64,000 nt of DNA from NCBI RefSeq assembly GCF_026626705.1, contig NZ_JAPNKC010000001.1, positions 12,897,001 through 12,961,000 on the forward strand, read 5' to 3'. Positions within the stretch are counted from its first letter, which is position 1; every line of letters starts with the position of its first letter. The position numbers were made by a program, and so were the translations under genes. The notes under the pieces are model-generated. The model was given only the letters and a program-made list of their open reading frames with translations. It made no database searches and had not been told where the DNA came from. Positions 27,312-37,847 of this stretch are shown here, piece after piece. The stretch comes from Pyxidicoccus sp. MSG2 (GTDB lineage: Bacteria; Myxococcota; Myxococcia; Myxococcales; Myxococcaceae).

Positions 27312-27356
27312 GTTCGGGGCGCTCGTCGGAAGAAGCGGGCGTGAGTAACACCGAAC

Positions 27357-27376
27357 CGCGCGAAAATCTACGCGCG
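27357..27376. repeat. CGCGCG inverted repeat upstream of lepA
   Basis: CGCGCG-N8-CGCGCG lies some 50 bases before the lepA start. The rest of the 27312-27595 gap is GC-rich and shows no gene on either strand. Confidence 0.3.
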
Positions 27377-27561
27377 ACCGCCCGCCGGACGAGCAACCCG
27401 CCAGGGAAGCACGTTTGTTCCCGGGACACCTGTAGCGCCCGCCCGGGGGCCCCTCCCCCACCCGGCCCCGCCCCTGTCACGGAGCAGGCACATGGCAGGG
27501 GTGGCCTCCTGCACCAAGCCAACCGGCGGCACAGGCTGCGCCGCCGGCCGGACGTCATGGC

Positions 27562-27590
27562 GGGCCGGGACGCGGAAGGCGCCCCGGCCC
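27562..27590 (-). terminator. hairpin after the epimerase gene
   Basis: GGGCCGGG and CCCGGCCC form a perfect 8-bp stem with a 13-base loop six bases beyond the stop of the minus-strand gene at 27596. No T tract is seen. Confidence 0.4.
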
Positions 27591-27595
27591 GGCCC

Positions 27596-28540
27596 TCAGC
27601 CGTGCACGCGCGAGGGAGTGCCGGCCTTCTCGCGGAAGAAGGCGACGGTGCGGCCCAGGCCCTCGCGGATGTCCACGGTGGGCTCCCAGCCGAGCACCTT
27701 CTTCGCCAGGGCGTTGTCGACGCAGGAGCGCAGCTGCTCGCCGGGCTTGCCCGGAGCGTGCGCCGCGGTGGCGGTGGAACCAGCGCCCTCGGCCAGCAGC
27801 GAGAAGAGGCGGTTGATGTCCGTCTCCACGCCGGTGCCGATGTTGATGGCGCCCACGTAGTCCTTCTCGAAGGCGAGCCGGTTGGCTCGGGCCACGTCCG
27901 GGCCGAAGACGAAGTCACGCGTCTGCTTGCCCTCGCCGAAGATGGTGCAGGCCTGGCCGGCGATCAGCCGCTGGCTGAAGATGGCCACCACACCGGCCTC
28001 GCCATGCGGGTTCTGCCGCGGGCCGTACACGTTGGCGTACCGCAGGGCGACGTACGGCAGGCCGTACTGCGCGCGGTAGTAGCCGAGGTACAGCTCGCCG
28101 GCCGCCTTGGAGACACCGTACGGAGACAGCGGCCGCGTCGGGTGGCTCTCCGGCGCGGGGAACACGTCCTGCTCACCGTAGATGGCGCCGCCGGTGGAGC
28201 TGAAGATGACCTTCTTCACCCCGGAGACACGCGCGGCCTCGAGGAGGTTGAGGAAGCCGCGGATGTTCACATCCGCGTCGAAGCCGGGGTCGTCCACGCT
28301 GCGGCGCACGTCCATCTGCGCGGCCAGGTGGCAGAGGACCTGCGGCTTCTCGGCCTTGATGAGCTCCGCGGCCTCGCGGCTGCGGATGTCGTGCACCGCC
28401 AGGCGCACGCGCGGGTCCAGGTTCTCCCGCTTGCCGCCAGACAAGTCATCCAGGGCGATGACCTCGTGCCCACTTCGCAGGAACTCATCGCACACGTGCG
28501 AGCCGATGAAGCCCGCACCACCCGTCACCAGGACTTTCAC
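27596..28540 (-). CDS. NAD-dependent nucleotide-sugar epimerase (GalE-like)
   Basis: Probable UDP-sugar 4-epimerase for envelope or exopolysaccharide sugars. 314 residues, extended SDR fold: LVTGGAGFIGSH binds NAD; the catalytic Ser/Tyr/Lys are in SSTGGAIYGE and YGVSKAAGE. GTG 28540 has GGGAGG five bases upstream, better than the in-frame GTG at 28555. It follows the decarboxylase-like gene and ribbon-helix-helix gene on the same strand. Substrate cannot be fixed from the sequence. Confidence 0.85.
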   Translation of the reverse strand: MKVLVTGGAGFIGSHVCDEFLRSGHEVIALDDLSGGKRENLDPRVRLAVHDIRSREAAELIKAEKPQVLCHLAAQMDVRRSVDDPGFDADVNIRGFLNLLEAARVSGVKKVIFSSTGGAIYGEQDVFPAPESHPTRPLSPYGVSKAAGELYLGYYRAQYGLPYVALRYANVYGPRQNPHGEAGVVAIFSQRLIAGQACTIFGEGKQTRDFVFGPDVARANRLAFEKDYVGAINIGTGVETDINRLFSLLAEGAGSTATAAHAPGKPGEQLRSCVDNALAKKVLGWEPTVDIREGLGRTVAFFREKAGTPSRVHG

Positions 28541-28618
28541 GCTTCCTCCCGACACCCGACCGTGTGGCCGCGGTGTCTACAGGTCCGCAATGCTATTGAC
28601 GCCGCGAAACTAGGGCGT

Positions 28619-29578
<960 letters not shown>

Positions 29579-29592
29579 GTCACGCCTCTCTC

Positions 29593-29772
29593 TCACAGCT
29601 CGTCGAAGGTCACCTGACCCGGGAGCTGGGCCTTGTACTTCTCGAGTACCAGATCGATGCCCTGGCGGATGTACTCGGCCACGGGCACCTTCGTCTTCTG
29701 GTTCAGCGCCTTGAGGAGCTCGTTCTGCTCCGGAGTGATGTAGATGGTGGTGCTGACTTTCTTTCGGGCCAT
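29593..29772 (-). CDS. ribbon-helix-helix DNA-binding protein
   Basis: 59 residues. KKVSTTIYITPEQNELLKAL followed by TKVPVAEYIRQGIDLVLEKY is a CopG/Arc-type ribbon and two helices, with a short acidic tail. No toxin gene is next to it; it precedes two sugar-nucleotide genes with overlap, so it probably regulates that operon, and the repeats just upstream suggest autoregulation. The start at ATG 29772 lies inside a longer frame that has no family resemblance. Confidence 0.82.
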   Translation of the reverse strand: MARKKVSTTIYITPEQNELLKALNQKTKVPVAEYIRQGIDLVLEKYKAQLPGQVTFDEL

Positions 29773-29776
29773 GGCG

Positions 29777-29795
29777 ATATGTGAAAATATATGAA
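29777..29795. promoter_or_regulatory. helically phased direct repeats, candidate operator
   Basis: ATATGTGAA (29777-29785) and ATATATGAA (29787-29795) differ at one base and are spaced exactly 10 bp, one helical turn. They overlap a TATATT -10-like element for the minus-strand regulator gene. Ribbon-helix-helix proteins commonly bind such tandem sites. Confidence 0.45.
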
Positions 29796-29865
29796 GTGAC
29801 GTGTCGCGCGAAAGCCTCTCGTGCACGCGGCGAGGCCCCGCCGCTCCGTCACACCGGAGTCCTGT

Positions 29866-30504
29866 ATGCCACACAGCAAGAGCTTGTTTTTCCTGGGTTT
29901 TCTGGCCGTGGGCGCCCTGGCCGGCTGCGCGGGCGACAAGTCAGCGGAGCGCGGGACGGAGACCCGGGGGGCCGGGGACGCGGCGCGGACGCAGGCGGAG
30001 TCCATCCAGCCGGAGCGCTCGGGTGACGAGCGGGTGCAGGAGCAGGACGTCAACGGCGACGGGAAGCCGGACGTGTGGACGTACATCGTGAAGGACCCGG
30101 GCACGGGCGGAGCTCCCGAGGGCGACCGCAAGGTGCGCCAGGAGCTGGACCTCAACTGGGACGGCCGCGTGGACCTGACGCGCTACTTCGACGCCACGGG
30201 TGAGCAGACGCGCGAGACGCTGGACCTGGACTACGACGGCAAGGTGGACGCCACCTACTTCTTCGAGAAGGGCATCAACACGCGCCGGGAGCGGGACGTC
30301 AACGGCGACGGCCGCGCGGACAGCTTCACCTTCTACGAGGGCGGCACGCTGGTGCGGAAGGAGCGCGACACCAACAGTGACGGCAAGGTGGACTACTGGG
30401 AGTACTGGGAGGGCGGCCAGGTGGACCGCATCGGCGAGGACCTGGACGGGGACGGGACGGTGGACAAGTGGACCCGCAACCCCAACAACGCGGCCAGCGA
30501 ATAG
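29866..30504 (+). CDS. lipoprotein with six calcium-type DxNxDG repeats
   Basis: 212 residues. The signal ends in a lipobox GALAGC, so the mature protein is lipid-anchored. After a disordered 35-residue linker come six motifs of DVNGDGKPDVW type (DLNWDGRVD, DLDYDGKVD, DVNGDGRAD, DTNSDGKVD, DLDGDGTVD), each followed by an aromatic strand. These resemble calcium loops of thrombospondin type 3 or EF-hand kind. Role unknown; structural calcium binding at the envelope is likely. Confidence 0.82.
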   Translation: MPHSKSLFFLGFLAVGALAGCAGDKSAERGTETRGAGDAARTQAESIQPERSGDERVQEQDVNGDGKPDVWTYIVKDPGTGGAPEGDRKVRQELDLNWDGRVDLTRYFDATGEQTRETLDLDYDGKVDATYFFEKGINTRRERDVNGDGRADSFTFYEGGTLVRKERDTNSDGKVDYWEYWEGGQVDRIGEDLDGDGTVDKWTRNPNNAASE

Positions 30505-30517
30505 GACGCCGGCCGCG
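30489..30517. terminator. possible terminator hairpin between convergent genes
   Basis: CGCGGCC and GGCCGCG form a 7-bp stem spanning the lipoprotein stop codon. No T tract follows. Confidence 0.25.
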
Positions 30518-30531
30518 CGCGCAGCGGACGA

Positions 30532-30894
30532 CTACGGCTTGCTGGTGCCGGTGCGGCCGTACGAGTCCTCCAGCCGCACCACGTCGTCCAGCTCCGGGGT
30601 GCTGACCTCGAGGATGTCGCAGTCGGTCAGCGCCACCATGCGGTGCTTGGTGAGCGGCTTGATGTGGTAGCTCTCGCCGGGGTTCATCTCCTTCTCGATG
30701 AGCCCCTGGCCTTCGTCGACGACGAAGAGCAGCTTGCCGTTCTGGACGTGGATGGTCTCGTCCTTCTGGTTGTGGAACTGCAGGCTGAGCTTGTGGCCCT
30801 GCTTCACGTGCAGCAGCTTGCCCACGTACCGCTCGGTGTGGGCCCAGATGAGCTCGTGGCCCCAGGGCTTCTCCACCCGCCTCGTCGTCGTCAT
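30532..30894 (-). CDS. cupin, mannose-6-phosphate isomerase C-terminal type
   Basis: 120 residues, a single beta-barrel. VEKPWGHELIWAHTERYVGK resembles the start of type II mannose-6-phosphate isomerases; metal ligands are likely the His and Glu in SLQFHNQKDETIHV and the late His in LTKHRM. It probably isomerises or binds a sugar phosphate for polysaccharide synthesis. It follows the SPOR gene by 27 bp on the same strand. Confidence 0.82.
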   Translation of the reverse strand: MTTTRRVEKPWGHELIWAHTERYVGKLLHVKQGHKLSLQFHNQKDETIHVQNGKLLFVVDEGQGLIEKEMNPGESYHIKPLTKHRMVALTDCDILEVSTPELDDVVRLEDSYGRTGTSKP

Positions 30895-30921
30895 GTTGCT
30901 TACCGTCTTCCTCGCCCCGCT

Positions 30922-31845
30922 CTAGTTCGTGCCGGCCACGAAAGCATCGAGCTTGGTCTCACGCTTGAAGTCTGACTGATACCGGCTGGCGTCGTCCTTG
31001 GTCGCGAAGCTGCCCATGCGGACGCGATACCACGTACCCCTCCCGGGTACCTCGGCCGCCAGGATATAGGGGGCATAGCCGTCGCCGCGCAACCGGGCGG
31101 CGAAGCGTTCGGCCTCCTGGCGGTCCGGAAAGGAGGAGATCTGGAGGGTGAAGGCGCCGCCCTTCACGGCCTGGGCCGGCGGCTGCGCGGTGCGTGCGAT
31201 GGCCTCCTTCAGGCCCCCACCTTCCTTGTTCGTGGTGCGCGTGGGGACGGCCGCCACTTCCACCTTGCCCGACACCGGCACCGCCTTCACCTCGGCCCTG
31301 GCGACCTCGGCCTTCGCGGGCTCGGCCTTCACGGGCTCGGGCTTCTGGGCCACGGCGGCGGGGGTCGGCGCGGTGGGGGCCTCGGCGGCGACGACCGTCT
31401 CGGGCTCCTCGGGCTCCTCCGGGGGCAGCTCGCCCGTGTCGGGGTCCGGCGTGGGGGCCAGCTTCGGGCGCTCGGCGGTGGGGGTGGGCTCGGACGGCTT
31501 CGCGGCGGCGGGCTTCTCCGCGGGCGCGGCGGGCTTCGCGGAGGGCTTCGGCGCGGGGGCGACGGCCACGTGCTCGGAGGCGGCCTTCTTCGTCAGCTCG
31601 TCCTGGAAGGTGAGCTGCGCGTCCTTCTGCTGCACGTCCTGGAGCGCCTGCGCGTTGGCGTCGAGCGCGGAGAGGAGGTCCGGCGCGGAGGCCGTCTGGA
31701 CATTGCCTGCCAGCTTCTTGCCGACGACGACGCCCAGCACGAAGACGGCGCCCATGACGACGATGCCGGCAATCAGCAGGCTGACGATCTGCCGGTTGTC
31801 CAGGGAGACGTCGAACTTCTCCTTCATCCGGTGGGCGTCACGCAT
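30922..31845 (-). CDS. SPOR-domain membrane protein
   Basis: 307 residues. A short cytoplasmic N-terminus, a membrane helix (IVSLLIAGIVVMGAVFVLGV), a long Ala/Pro/Glu/Lys-rich linker, and a C-terminal SPOR domain (FTLQISSFPDRQEAERFAARL to WYRVRMGSF). SPOR domains bind denuded peptidoglycan at division sites, so a cell-division or envelope role is likely. ATG 31845 chosen; GTG 31884 and ATG 31827 are alternatives. Confidence 0.85.
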   Translation of the reverse strand: MRDAHRMKEKFDVSLDNRQIVSLLIAGIVVMGAVFVLGVVVGKKLAGNVQTASAPDLLSALDANAQALQDVQQKDAQLTFQDELTKKAASEHVAVAPAPKPSAKPAAPAEKPAAAKPSEPTPTAERPKLAPTPDPDTGELPPEEPEEPETVVAAEAPTAPTPAAVAQKPEPVKAEPAKAEVARAEVKAVPVSGKVEVAAVPTRTTNKEGGGLKEAIARTAQPPAQAVKGGAFTLQISSFPDRQEAERFAARLRGDGYAPYILAAEVPGRGTWYRVRMGSFATKDDASRYQSDFKRETKLDAFVAGTN

Positions 31846-31979
31846 GGCTTGGGAATCCTCGGGCGCGGACGCAGCGGGCCACACGAATCCGTGTTGCGGC
31901 CTGTAGCGTCGGCATGGAGGGCAAGGTACGCCCCACCTCCGGGCCGGTCAAATTCACGGAAGGCCTCACTCGGGCGCTG

Positions 31980-32438
31980 TCAACCCGTGGCGAACGCGGG
32001 TGGTGCAGGAGGCGGGGTAGCGAGCGGGCTGGGAGGCTCCGCGGGCGGCGGCGCGAGGGGAACCGGCGCGGCCACCGACACCGGCGCGGCCACCGACACC
32101 GGCGCGGCCGCCGACACCGGCGTGGACACCGATACCGGCGCGGCCGCCGTGTCGACGGTCGGCATGTTGAGCCGCTCGCGCAGCTCCTTGCCGGCGGCGA
32201 AGGACAGCGTCCGGCGCTCGGGCACGGAGACGCTCTGCCCCGTCTTCGGGTTGCGGCCCGTGCGCGCGCGGCGGCTGCGGACGGAGAAGACGCCGAAGCC
32301 GCGCAGCTCGATGCGCTTGCCGGCCACGAGCGCCTTGCACATGCAATCGAAGACGGCGTGAACGATGGCTTCCACCTCACGCCGGGGGACGTGCGGGGCA
32401 CGCGCCACGATGCGCTCGATGAGCTCACTCCTCGTCAT
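31980..32438 (-). CDS. ihfB: integration host factor beta-like protein with repetitive tail
   Basis: 152 residues. The first 95 form a HU/IHF fold: MTRSELIERIVARAPHVP resembles IHF-beta, and GFGVFSVRSRRARTGRNPKTG is the family DNA-bending signature with the intercalating proline region. A 55-residue tail made of APVSVA-type six-residue repeats and a Pro/Ala run follows; normal IHF-beta stops near 95. The tail may be extended or shortened by slippage at the DNA repeat. Confidence 0.88.
   Translation of the reverse strand: MTRSELIERIVARAPHVPRREVEAIVHAVFDCMCKALVAGKRIELRGFGVFSVRSRRARTGRNPKTGQSVSVPERRTLSFAAGKELRERLNMPTVDTAAAPVSVSTPVSAAAPVSVAAPVSVAAPVPLAPPPAEPPSPLATPPPAPPAFATG
32065..32148. repeat. 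18-bp tandem repeat inside the IHF-beta tail
   Basis: Four near-identical copies of GGCGCGGCCACCGACACC (32065, 32083, 32101, 32119) and a partial fifth encode six-residue repeats, so copy changes would keep the frame. Confidence 0.8.
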
Positions 32439-32513
32439 CGCACACCTCTCTGGAGGGACGAGGGACTCTACAGAAGCAGGCCCCGCAAGGACAAACCACC
32501 CCTCCCCCCAGGG

Positions 32514-33302
32514 CTAGCGGAGGCGGAGGTCGGCGGGGCCCTCCACCTCTGTTTCCCTGCCGTCCCCGGAGCGAAGCACCACCTCCGAGCCGTCTGGAAT
32601 CAGGAGCCGCACGGTGCGGCCCAGGGGGACCTCGCGGTCCTCCAGCAGCACGGCGGTGGCGAGGTCGTCCGTCTCGGCCACGGCGAAGCCGTCCTCCACG
32701 ATGGCCACCAGCCCGTCCTCGCCCAGGGCACCCGCATGGATGAAGGGCACGCGCGGGCGCATGGGCGGCGGGGGCAGCGGCTGGCGCGGCCCGTCCTGCT
32801 TCGCCGCGTCGGAGCCCAGGTTGCTCAGGCCATTGGGCGTGAAGAAGGCCACGAAGTACTGGGCGGAGCTGTAGTCGCCCTGGGACTGGGCCTGCTGCGC
32901 GGACGCGGGCGTCACCTGCACGTTGGTATAGCGCGCGGCGACGATGCGCAGCGCGCGGGGCGCCGCCTGCACCTCCCCCGCCTCCCAGCGGCGGGACGGC
33001 AGGTTGACGCCGTGGAGCTTCGCCTCGTCGGCTTCGCCCACCTCCAGCGTGTCGCCGTCCTCCAGGAAGCGCAGGCCGCCGCCGAAGTACTCGAGGACGG
33101 CGGGGCCGGTGGCGGTGAGCTGCTCATCCGGGAGGAGCTGGGCGCCCACGGCGACGGGGAGCTTCTCCTTGCCCACCGTGCGCAGCACGGGCGCGCCCGC
33201 GGCCAGCAGCCCGGCGATGGGCTTGTCCGAGCGCTCCTTGCACCCGGCGGCAAGGCCCACGGCGGCGGCCGCGAGCAGGCATCCCACGAGGCGCTGCGCC
33301 AT
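32514..33302 (-). CDS. lipoprotein with FecR-like domain
   Basis: 262 residues. The signal ends in lipobox LAAGC. Residues 25-90 (LLAAGAPVLRTVGKEKLPVAVG, LLPDEQLTATGPAVLEYFGGG) have the periodic beta pattern of FecR domains; the rest is a second beta domain ending in GRTVRLLIPDGSEVVLRSGDG. ATG 33302 follows GAGGAGG. Function unknown; it lies between mnmA and ihfB. Confidence 0.7.
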   Translation of the reverse strand: MAQRLVGCLLAAAAVGLAAGCKERSDKPIAGLLAAGAPVLRTVGKEKLPVAVGAQLLPDEQLTATGPAVLEYFGGGLRFLEDGDTLEVGEADEAKLHGVNLPSRRWEAGEVQAAPRALRIVAARYTNVQVTPASAQQAQSQGDYSSAQYFVAFFTPNGLSNLGSDAAKQDGPRQPLPPPPMRPRVPFIHAGALGEDGLVAIVEDGFAVAETDDLATAVLLEDREVPLGRTVRLLIPDGSEVVLRSGDGRETEVEGPADLRLR

Positions 33303-33330
33303 GTCCGGCACCCTCCTCAGCGGCGCGGGG

Positions 33331-34377
<1,047 letters not shown>

Positions 34378-34499
34378 GGTGCTCCTTCCTACACGCCCGG
34401 ACGCCCCGGCGCACGCGGGAGGACGCCCGGGAGGCCCCTTTCCCGACATGCACCAGAGGGGCATGGGGTGGGAAGCCCGCTCCCCTGCCCCACCAGCGC

Positions 34500-35768
34500 T
34501 CAGCGGCCGGCCCGGGCGTGCCAGTCCTTGAGCCGGGCCTTCAGCGTCTCCGCCGTGTTCAGGGCGGGGTCATCGAGCACCGACTCCAGGAGGAACCGCG
34601 TGGCCTCGCCGACGACGGGGGACGGGCCGACGCCCAGGGTGGCCATGATGTCGCCGCCCGTGAGGGCCAGTTCCTTCGCGCTCAGCGGAGGCTTCGCCGC
34701 GGCAAGCGCCTCCAGTCGCGCGAAGAGCGCTTCGGCCTCCGGCAGTCGCTCCGGTGCGCGGACGCCGACGCGAGCGCGGGCCACGGCAATCAACTGCGGG
34801 AGCTGGGGCAGGCCCACGCGGGCCAGGAGCCTGCGCAGCGCGGGGTCGGAGTCCCCGACCTTCTCCTCCAGCTTCGCGTGCTCGACGAGGAGCGCGACGA
34901 GGTCGGCGCTCTTGTTGGGGAACTTGAGGCGCAGGCCGATGTCACGGGCCCGCGTGCGGTCCACGAGGTCCGCGAGCAGCACGGCCATGCGGACCTCCAC
35001 GTCGACGGGCGCGGCCTGCACGGCGGCTCGCGCCTGACGCGCGGCCTCCGCGTCGGCACGGGCCAGCTCGGGGAGGAACACGTCCAGCAGTCCGGTGTCC
35101 GCGAGCAGCGCCAGCCCCAGCTCGGCGCGAGGGGTGTGGAGCAGCTTCACCAGCTCGTCGTGGATGCGCTCGAAGGCCACCTTCCGGAAGACGGAGAGCG
35201 TGGTGGGAATGGCGTCACGGGTCGCCGGGTCCAGGGAGAAGCCGAGCACCGCGGCGAACCGCACGGCGCGCAGGGAGCGGAGCCCGTCCTCGGAGAAGCG
35301 CTCCTGGGCGGACCCCACGCAGCGGATGAGCTGGGCCTTGAGGTCGTCCTGTCCACCGAAGGGATCCACCAGCTCGCGGTCCACCGGGTTGTACGCCATG
35401 GCGTTCATGGTGAAGTCGCGGCGGGACAGGTCCTTGACGATGTCGCTCTCGAAGGCGACGGAGCTGGGCCGGCGCCCGTCGTGGTAGTCGCCCTCGGAGC
35501 GGAACGTCGTCACCTCTACGTGCGTGCCGCCCTGCACGACGGTGACGGTGCCGTGCTGGATGCCGGTGGGGATGACCTTGCGGAAGGCGCGTTGGACCTC
35601 CTCGGGCAGCGCGCTGGTCGCCACGTCGAAGTCCTTGGGCGGCACCAGGCGCACCATGTCCCGGACGCAGCCGCCGACGAGGTACACGGCGTGGCCCAAT
35701 TCGCGCAGCCGCGCGATGACCTCGAGCACGGGCTTGGGAATGTCGGCGTTGTGGAGGTTGGCGATCAT
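34500..35768 (-). CDS. tRNA nucleotidyltransferase / poly(A) polymerase family
   Basis: 422 residues. The nucleotidyltransferase head has YLVGGCVRDMV with the DFDVAT metal aspartates, HGTVTVV, and RRDFTMNAMAYNP; RFSEDGLRSLRAVRFA follows. A helical body completes the class II fold. CCA-adding and polyadenylating enzymes cannot be separated by eye. ATG 35768 chosen; a GTG at 35816 is in frame. Confidence 0.9.
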   Translation of the reverse strand: MIANLHNADIPKPVLEVIARLRELGHAVYLVGGCVRDMVRLVPPKDFDVATSALPEEVQRAFRKVIPTGIQHGTVTVVQGGTHVEVTTFRSEGDYHDGRRPSSVAFESDIVKDLSRRDFTMNAMAYNPVDRELVDPFGGQDDLKAQLIRCVGSAQERFSEDGLRSLRAVRFAAVLGFSLDPATRDAIPTTLSVFRKVAFERIHDELVKLLHTPRAELGLALLADTGLLDVFLPELARADAEAARQARAAVQAAPVDVEVRMAVLLADLVDRTRARDIGLRLKFPNKSADLVALLVEHAKLEEKVGDSDPALRRLLARVGLPQLPQLIAVARARVGVRAPERLPEAEALFARLEALAAAKPPLSAKELALTGGDIMATLGVGPSPVVGEATRFLLESVLDDPALNTAETLKARLKDWHARAGR

Positions 35769-35938
35769 CGATTCCGCGTTGTAGCGGCGAGCCTCTCGCA
35801 ATCCAAGCCCGGGCACCGCACATCCTCACGTCCGGCGCGGACTGCGGGTATCCTGGCAAACCGCAGCCGCCTTCGGCCCAGGGCGCTGAGAGTCATCCAC
35901 TGACACCTCGTGTGTTGTCCCCAGAAAGTCCTGGTCCC

Positions 35939-37654
35939 ATGTCATCTTCGAGAACCGCTGCCCTGTCGCCCGGGCGGTCCCTGGCTGTGTCCGCCGTGCT
36001 GGTCCTCTCCGTCGCGGGATGCGACCCCGTGGCCGCTGAAACCTCCACCTCGCCAGAGGCTCCCCGCGCCCAGGCCGCCGCGCTCACTCCCGCGCTCGTG
36101 ACGGTGCTGGAGCCCGAGGCGGACAGCTACGTCACGACAGGGTTCGGAAGGGAGACCTCGAACTTCGGCGGCGACAGCGAGTTCAAGGTCAGCCCCTGGT
36201 TCCAGACGCAAGCCTACCTCCGTTTCAACCTGGGCAGCCTGCCCGCCGGCGCGAAGGTCCGCTCGGTGAAGCTGACGGCCACCGCCTTCACGGGCTACGC
36301 CGGCGACGGTGATGGCAACGTCTACACGTACCTCGTCCCGGACAACTCCTGGGGGGAGTACACCCTCAACTTCAACAACCGGCCGCTGGCTCCCGGAGGG
36401 CCCCTGGGCTCGTGGTTCCTCTGGTACCCGTACTTCGGTTACTACGAGGACAAGCCAGGTGTGAACGAGGACCCCAGCCTCGTGCCCGCCGTCCAGAGCG
36501 CCATGGATTCCACCTACGACCGGCGCATCTCGTTCCTGCTCCGCAACCAAGGCTACTACGACACCTACTACTATTCTCGTGAGGTGGCGGACGCGACGAA
36601 GCGGCCCAAGCTCGAGGTCCGCTACGGCGACGTCTGGTTGAGCGCCAGCTCCGCACCCTCGGTTCGCACGAAGCACACCGCCACGCTGCTCGCGGATGGC
36701 CGCGTGCTGGTGACGGGCGGAGCCAACAACGCGGGCTGGCTGGACAGCGCGGCGCTCTACTCGCCCGCCACGAATACGTGGACGACCACCGCCTCCATGT
36801 CCGTGAAGCGCTACGGGCACGGTGCCACCCTCCTGGGCTCCGGAGAGGTGCTCGTCACGGGAGGTCAGAACAACGGCGGCGTCGTCTCCTCCACCGAGCG
36901 GTATTCCCCCTCCACGGGGACGTGGAGTGCCGCGGCTTCGATGTCGGCCGCGCGCTTCCGCCACACCGTGACGACACTGAACGACGGCAGGCTGCTCGTC
37001 GCCGGCGGCTTTGACGGAACCCTGGGACTGATGAGCACGGAGCTGTATGACCCGGCCACGGGCACCTGGACGTCAGGGCCCGCGATGACCTCGCGCCGTT
37101 TTGGCCACACCTCCACGTTGCTGCCGGACGGACGGGTGCTGGTGGCGGGAGGACACAGCGGAGGACAGGCGCAGGCCACCGCCGAGGTGTATGACCCGGC
37201 GACGAACACCTGGACGGCCACCGGCACGATGAGCTCTTCCCACTTCGGGCACGGCGCGGCCCTGCTGCCGGATGGCCGGGTGCTGGTCGCGAGCGGGCTC
37301 ACGTCAGGCGGTGTCCTCACGTCCGTCACCGAGACCTACTCGCCCGCCACGGGGACATGGACGACCATGGCCTACCTGTACCCGGCGCGCAGCGAATTCA
37401 GCATGGTGACGCTGGGCTCGGGCCACGTGTTCGTGCTGGGCGGCACCGACGGCACGGCCATCACCTCCATGGTGCAGCGCTTCGTCGTGGCCACGAGCTC
37501 CTGGTCGGTAGCGCCCTACATGGGCAGCCCGCGCCGCAACCTCTCGGCCACGGTGCTGCCCGACGGCCGGGTCCTCGCCATCGGCGGGCAGGCGGACACC
37601 TCCACCGCGTCCCTCTCCTCCGCCGAGGTCTTCACGTCCTTCACGGACCTCTGA
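35939..37654 (+). CDS. Kelch-repeat lipoprotein with N-terminal DNRLRE-like domain
   Basis: 571 residues. The signal ends in LSVAGC. Residues about 45-200 (EPEADSYVTTGFGRETSNFGGD, QAYLRFNLGSLP) resemble the DNRLRE carbohydrate-binding-type domain. The remaining 350 residues hold about six Kelch blades repeating the pattern HTATLLADGRVLVTGG...LYSPATNTWT. Many myxobacterial proteins of this type exist; partner and ligand are unknown. GTG 35912 is an alternative start. Confidence 0.82.
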   Translation: MSSSRTAALSPGRSLAVSAVLVLSVAGCDPVAAETSTSPEAPRAQAAALTPALVTVLEPEADSYVTTGFGRETSNFGGDSEFKVSPWFQTQAYLRFNLGSLPAGAKVRSVKLTATAFTGYAGDGDGNVYTYLVPDNSWGEYTLNFNNRPLAPGGPLGSWFLWYPYFGYYEDKPGVNEDPSLVPAVQSAMDSTYDRRISFLLRNQGYYDTYYYSREVADATKRPKLEVRYGDVWLSASSAPSVRTKHTATLLADGRVLVTGGANNAGWLDSAALYSPATNTWTTTASMSVKRYGHGATLLGSGEVLVTGGQNNGGVVSSTERYSPSTGTWSAAASMSAARFRHTVTTLNDGRLLVAGGFDGTLGLMSTELYDPATGTWTSGPAMTSRRFGHTSTLLPDGRVLVAGGHSGGQAQATAEVYDPATNTWTATGTMSSSHFGHGAALLPDGRVLVASGLTSGGVLTSVTETYSPATGTWTTMAYLYPARSEFSMVTLGSGHVFVLGGTDGTAITSMVQRFVVATSSWSVAPYMGSPRRNLSATVLPDGRVLAIGGQADTSTASLSSAEVFTSFTDL

Positions 37655-37677
37655 CCGTCACCCGGCCCGCGCCCCCT

Positions 37678-37725
37678 CGAGGATGCAGTGTCCTCGACGG
37701 GCGAGCGGCTCGAGCTCCCTCGAGC
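37678..37725 (+). terminator. two hairpins after the Kelch gene
   Basis: CGAGGA-N7-TCCTCG (37678-37696) and the perfect GCTCGAG-CTCC-CTCGAGC (37708-37725) stand in tandem just beyond the stop. No T tract. The rest of the gap to 37848 holds nothing recognisable. Confidence 0.4.
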
Positions 37726-37847
37726 GGTAGTGGAAGCCGGGCACTCGTGCGCGCATGCGCTCGGTGCCCGGACGCCAGGGCGGGCGGATGCACGGCCGGG
37801 GATGTCCGCGTGAGCGGCGCGGCCCACCGTTGTGGAGGGTGCCCGGC

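Noticed and set aside
22041..27344. An open frame of 1767 codons on the plus strand
   Set aside because: It is antisense to pyrC, pyrB, lepB and lepA, which are certain. High GC with biased third positions makes such mirror frames common here.
32065..32148. CRISPR-like repeat
   Set aside because: The 18-bp units are directly adjacent without spacers and lie in the IHF-beta reading frame.
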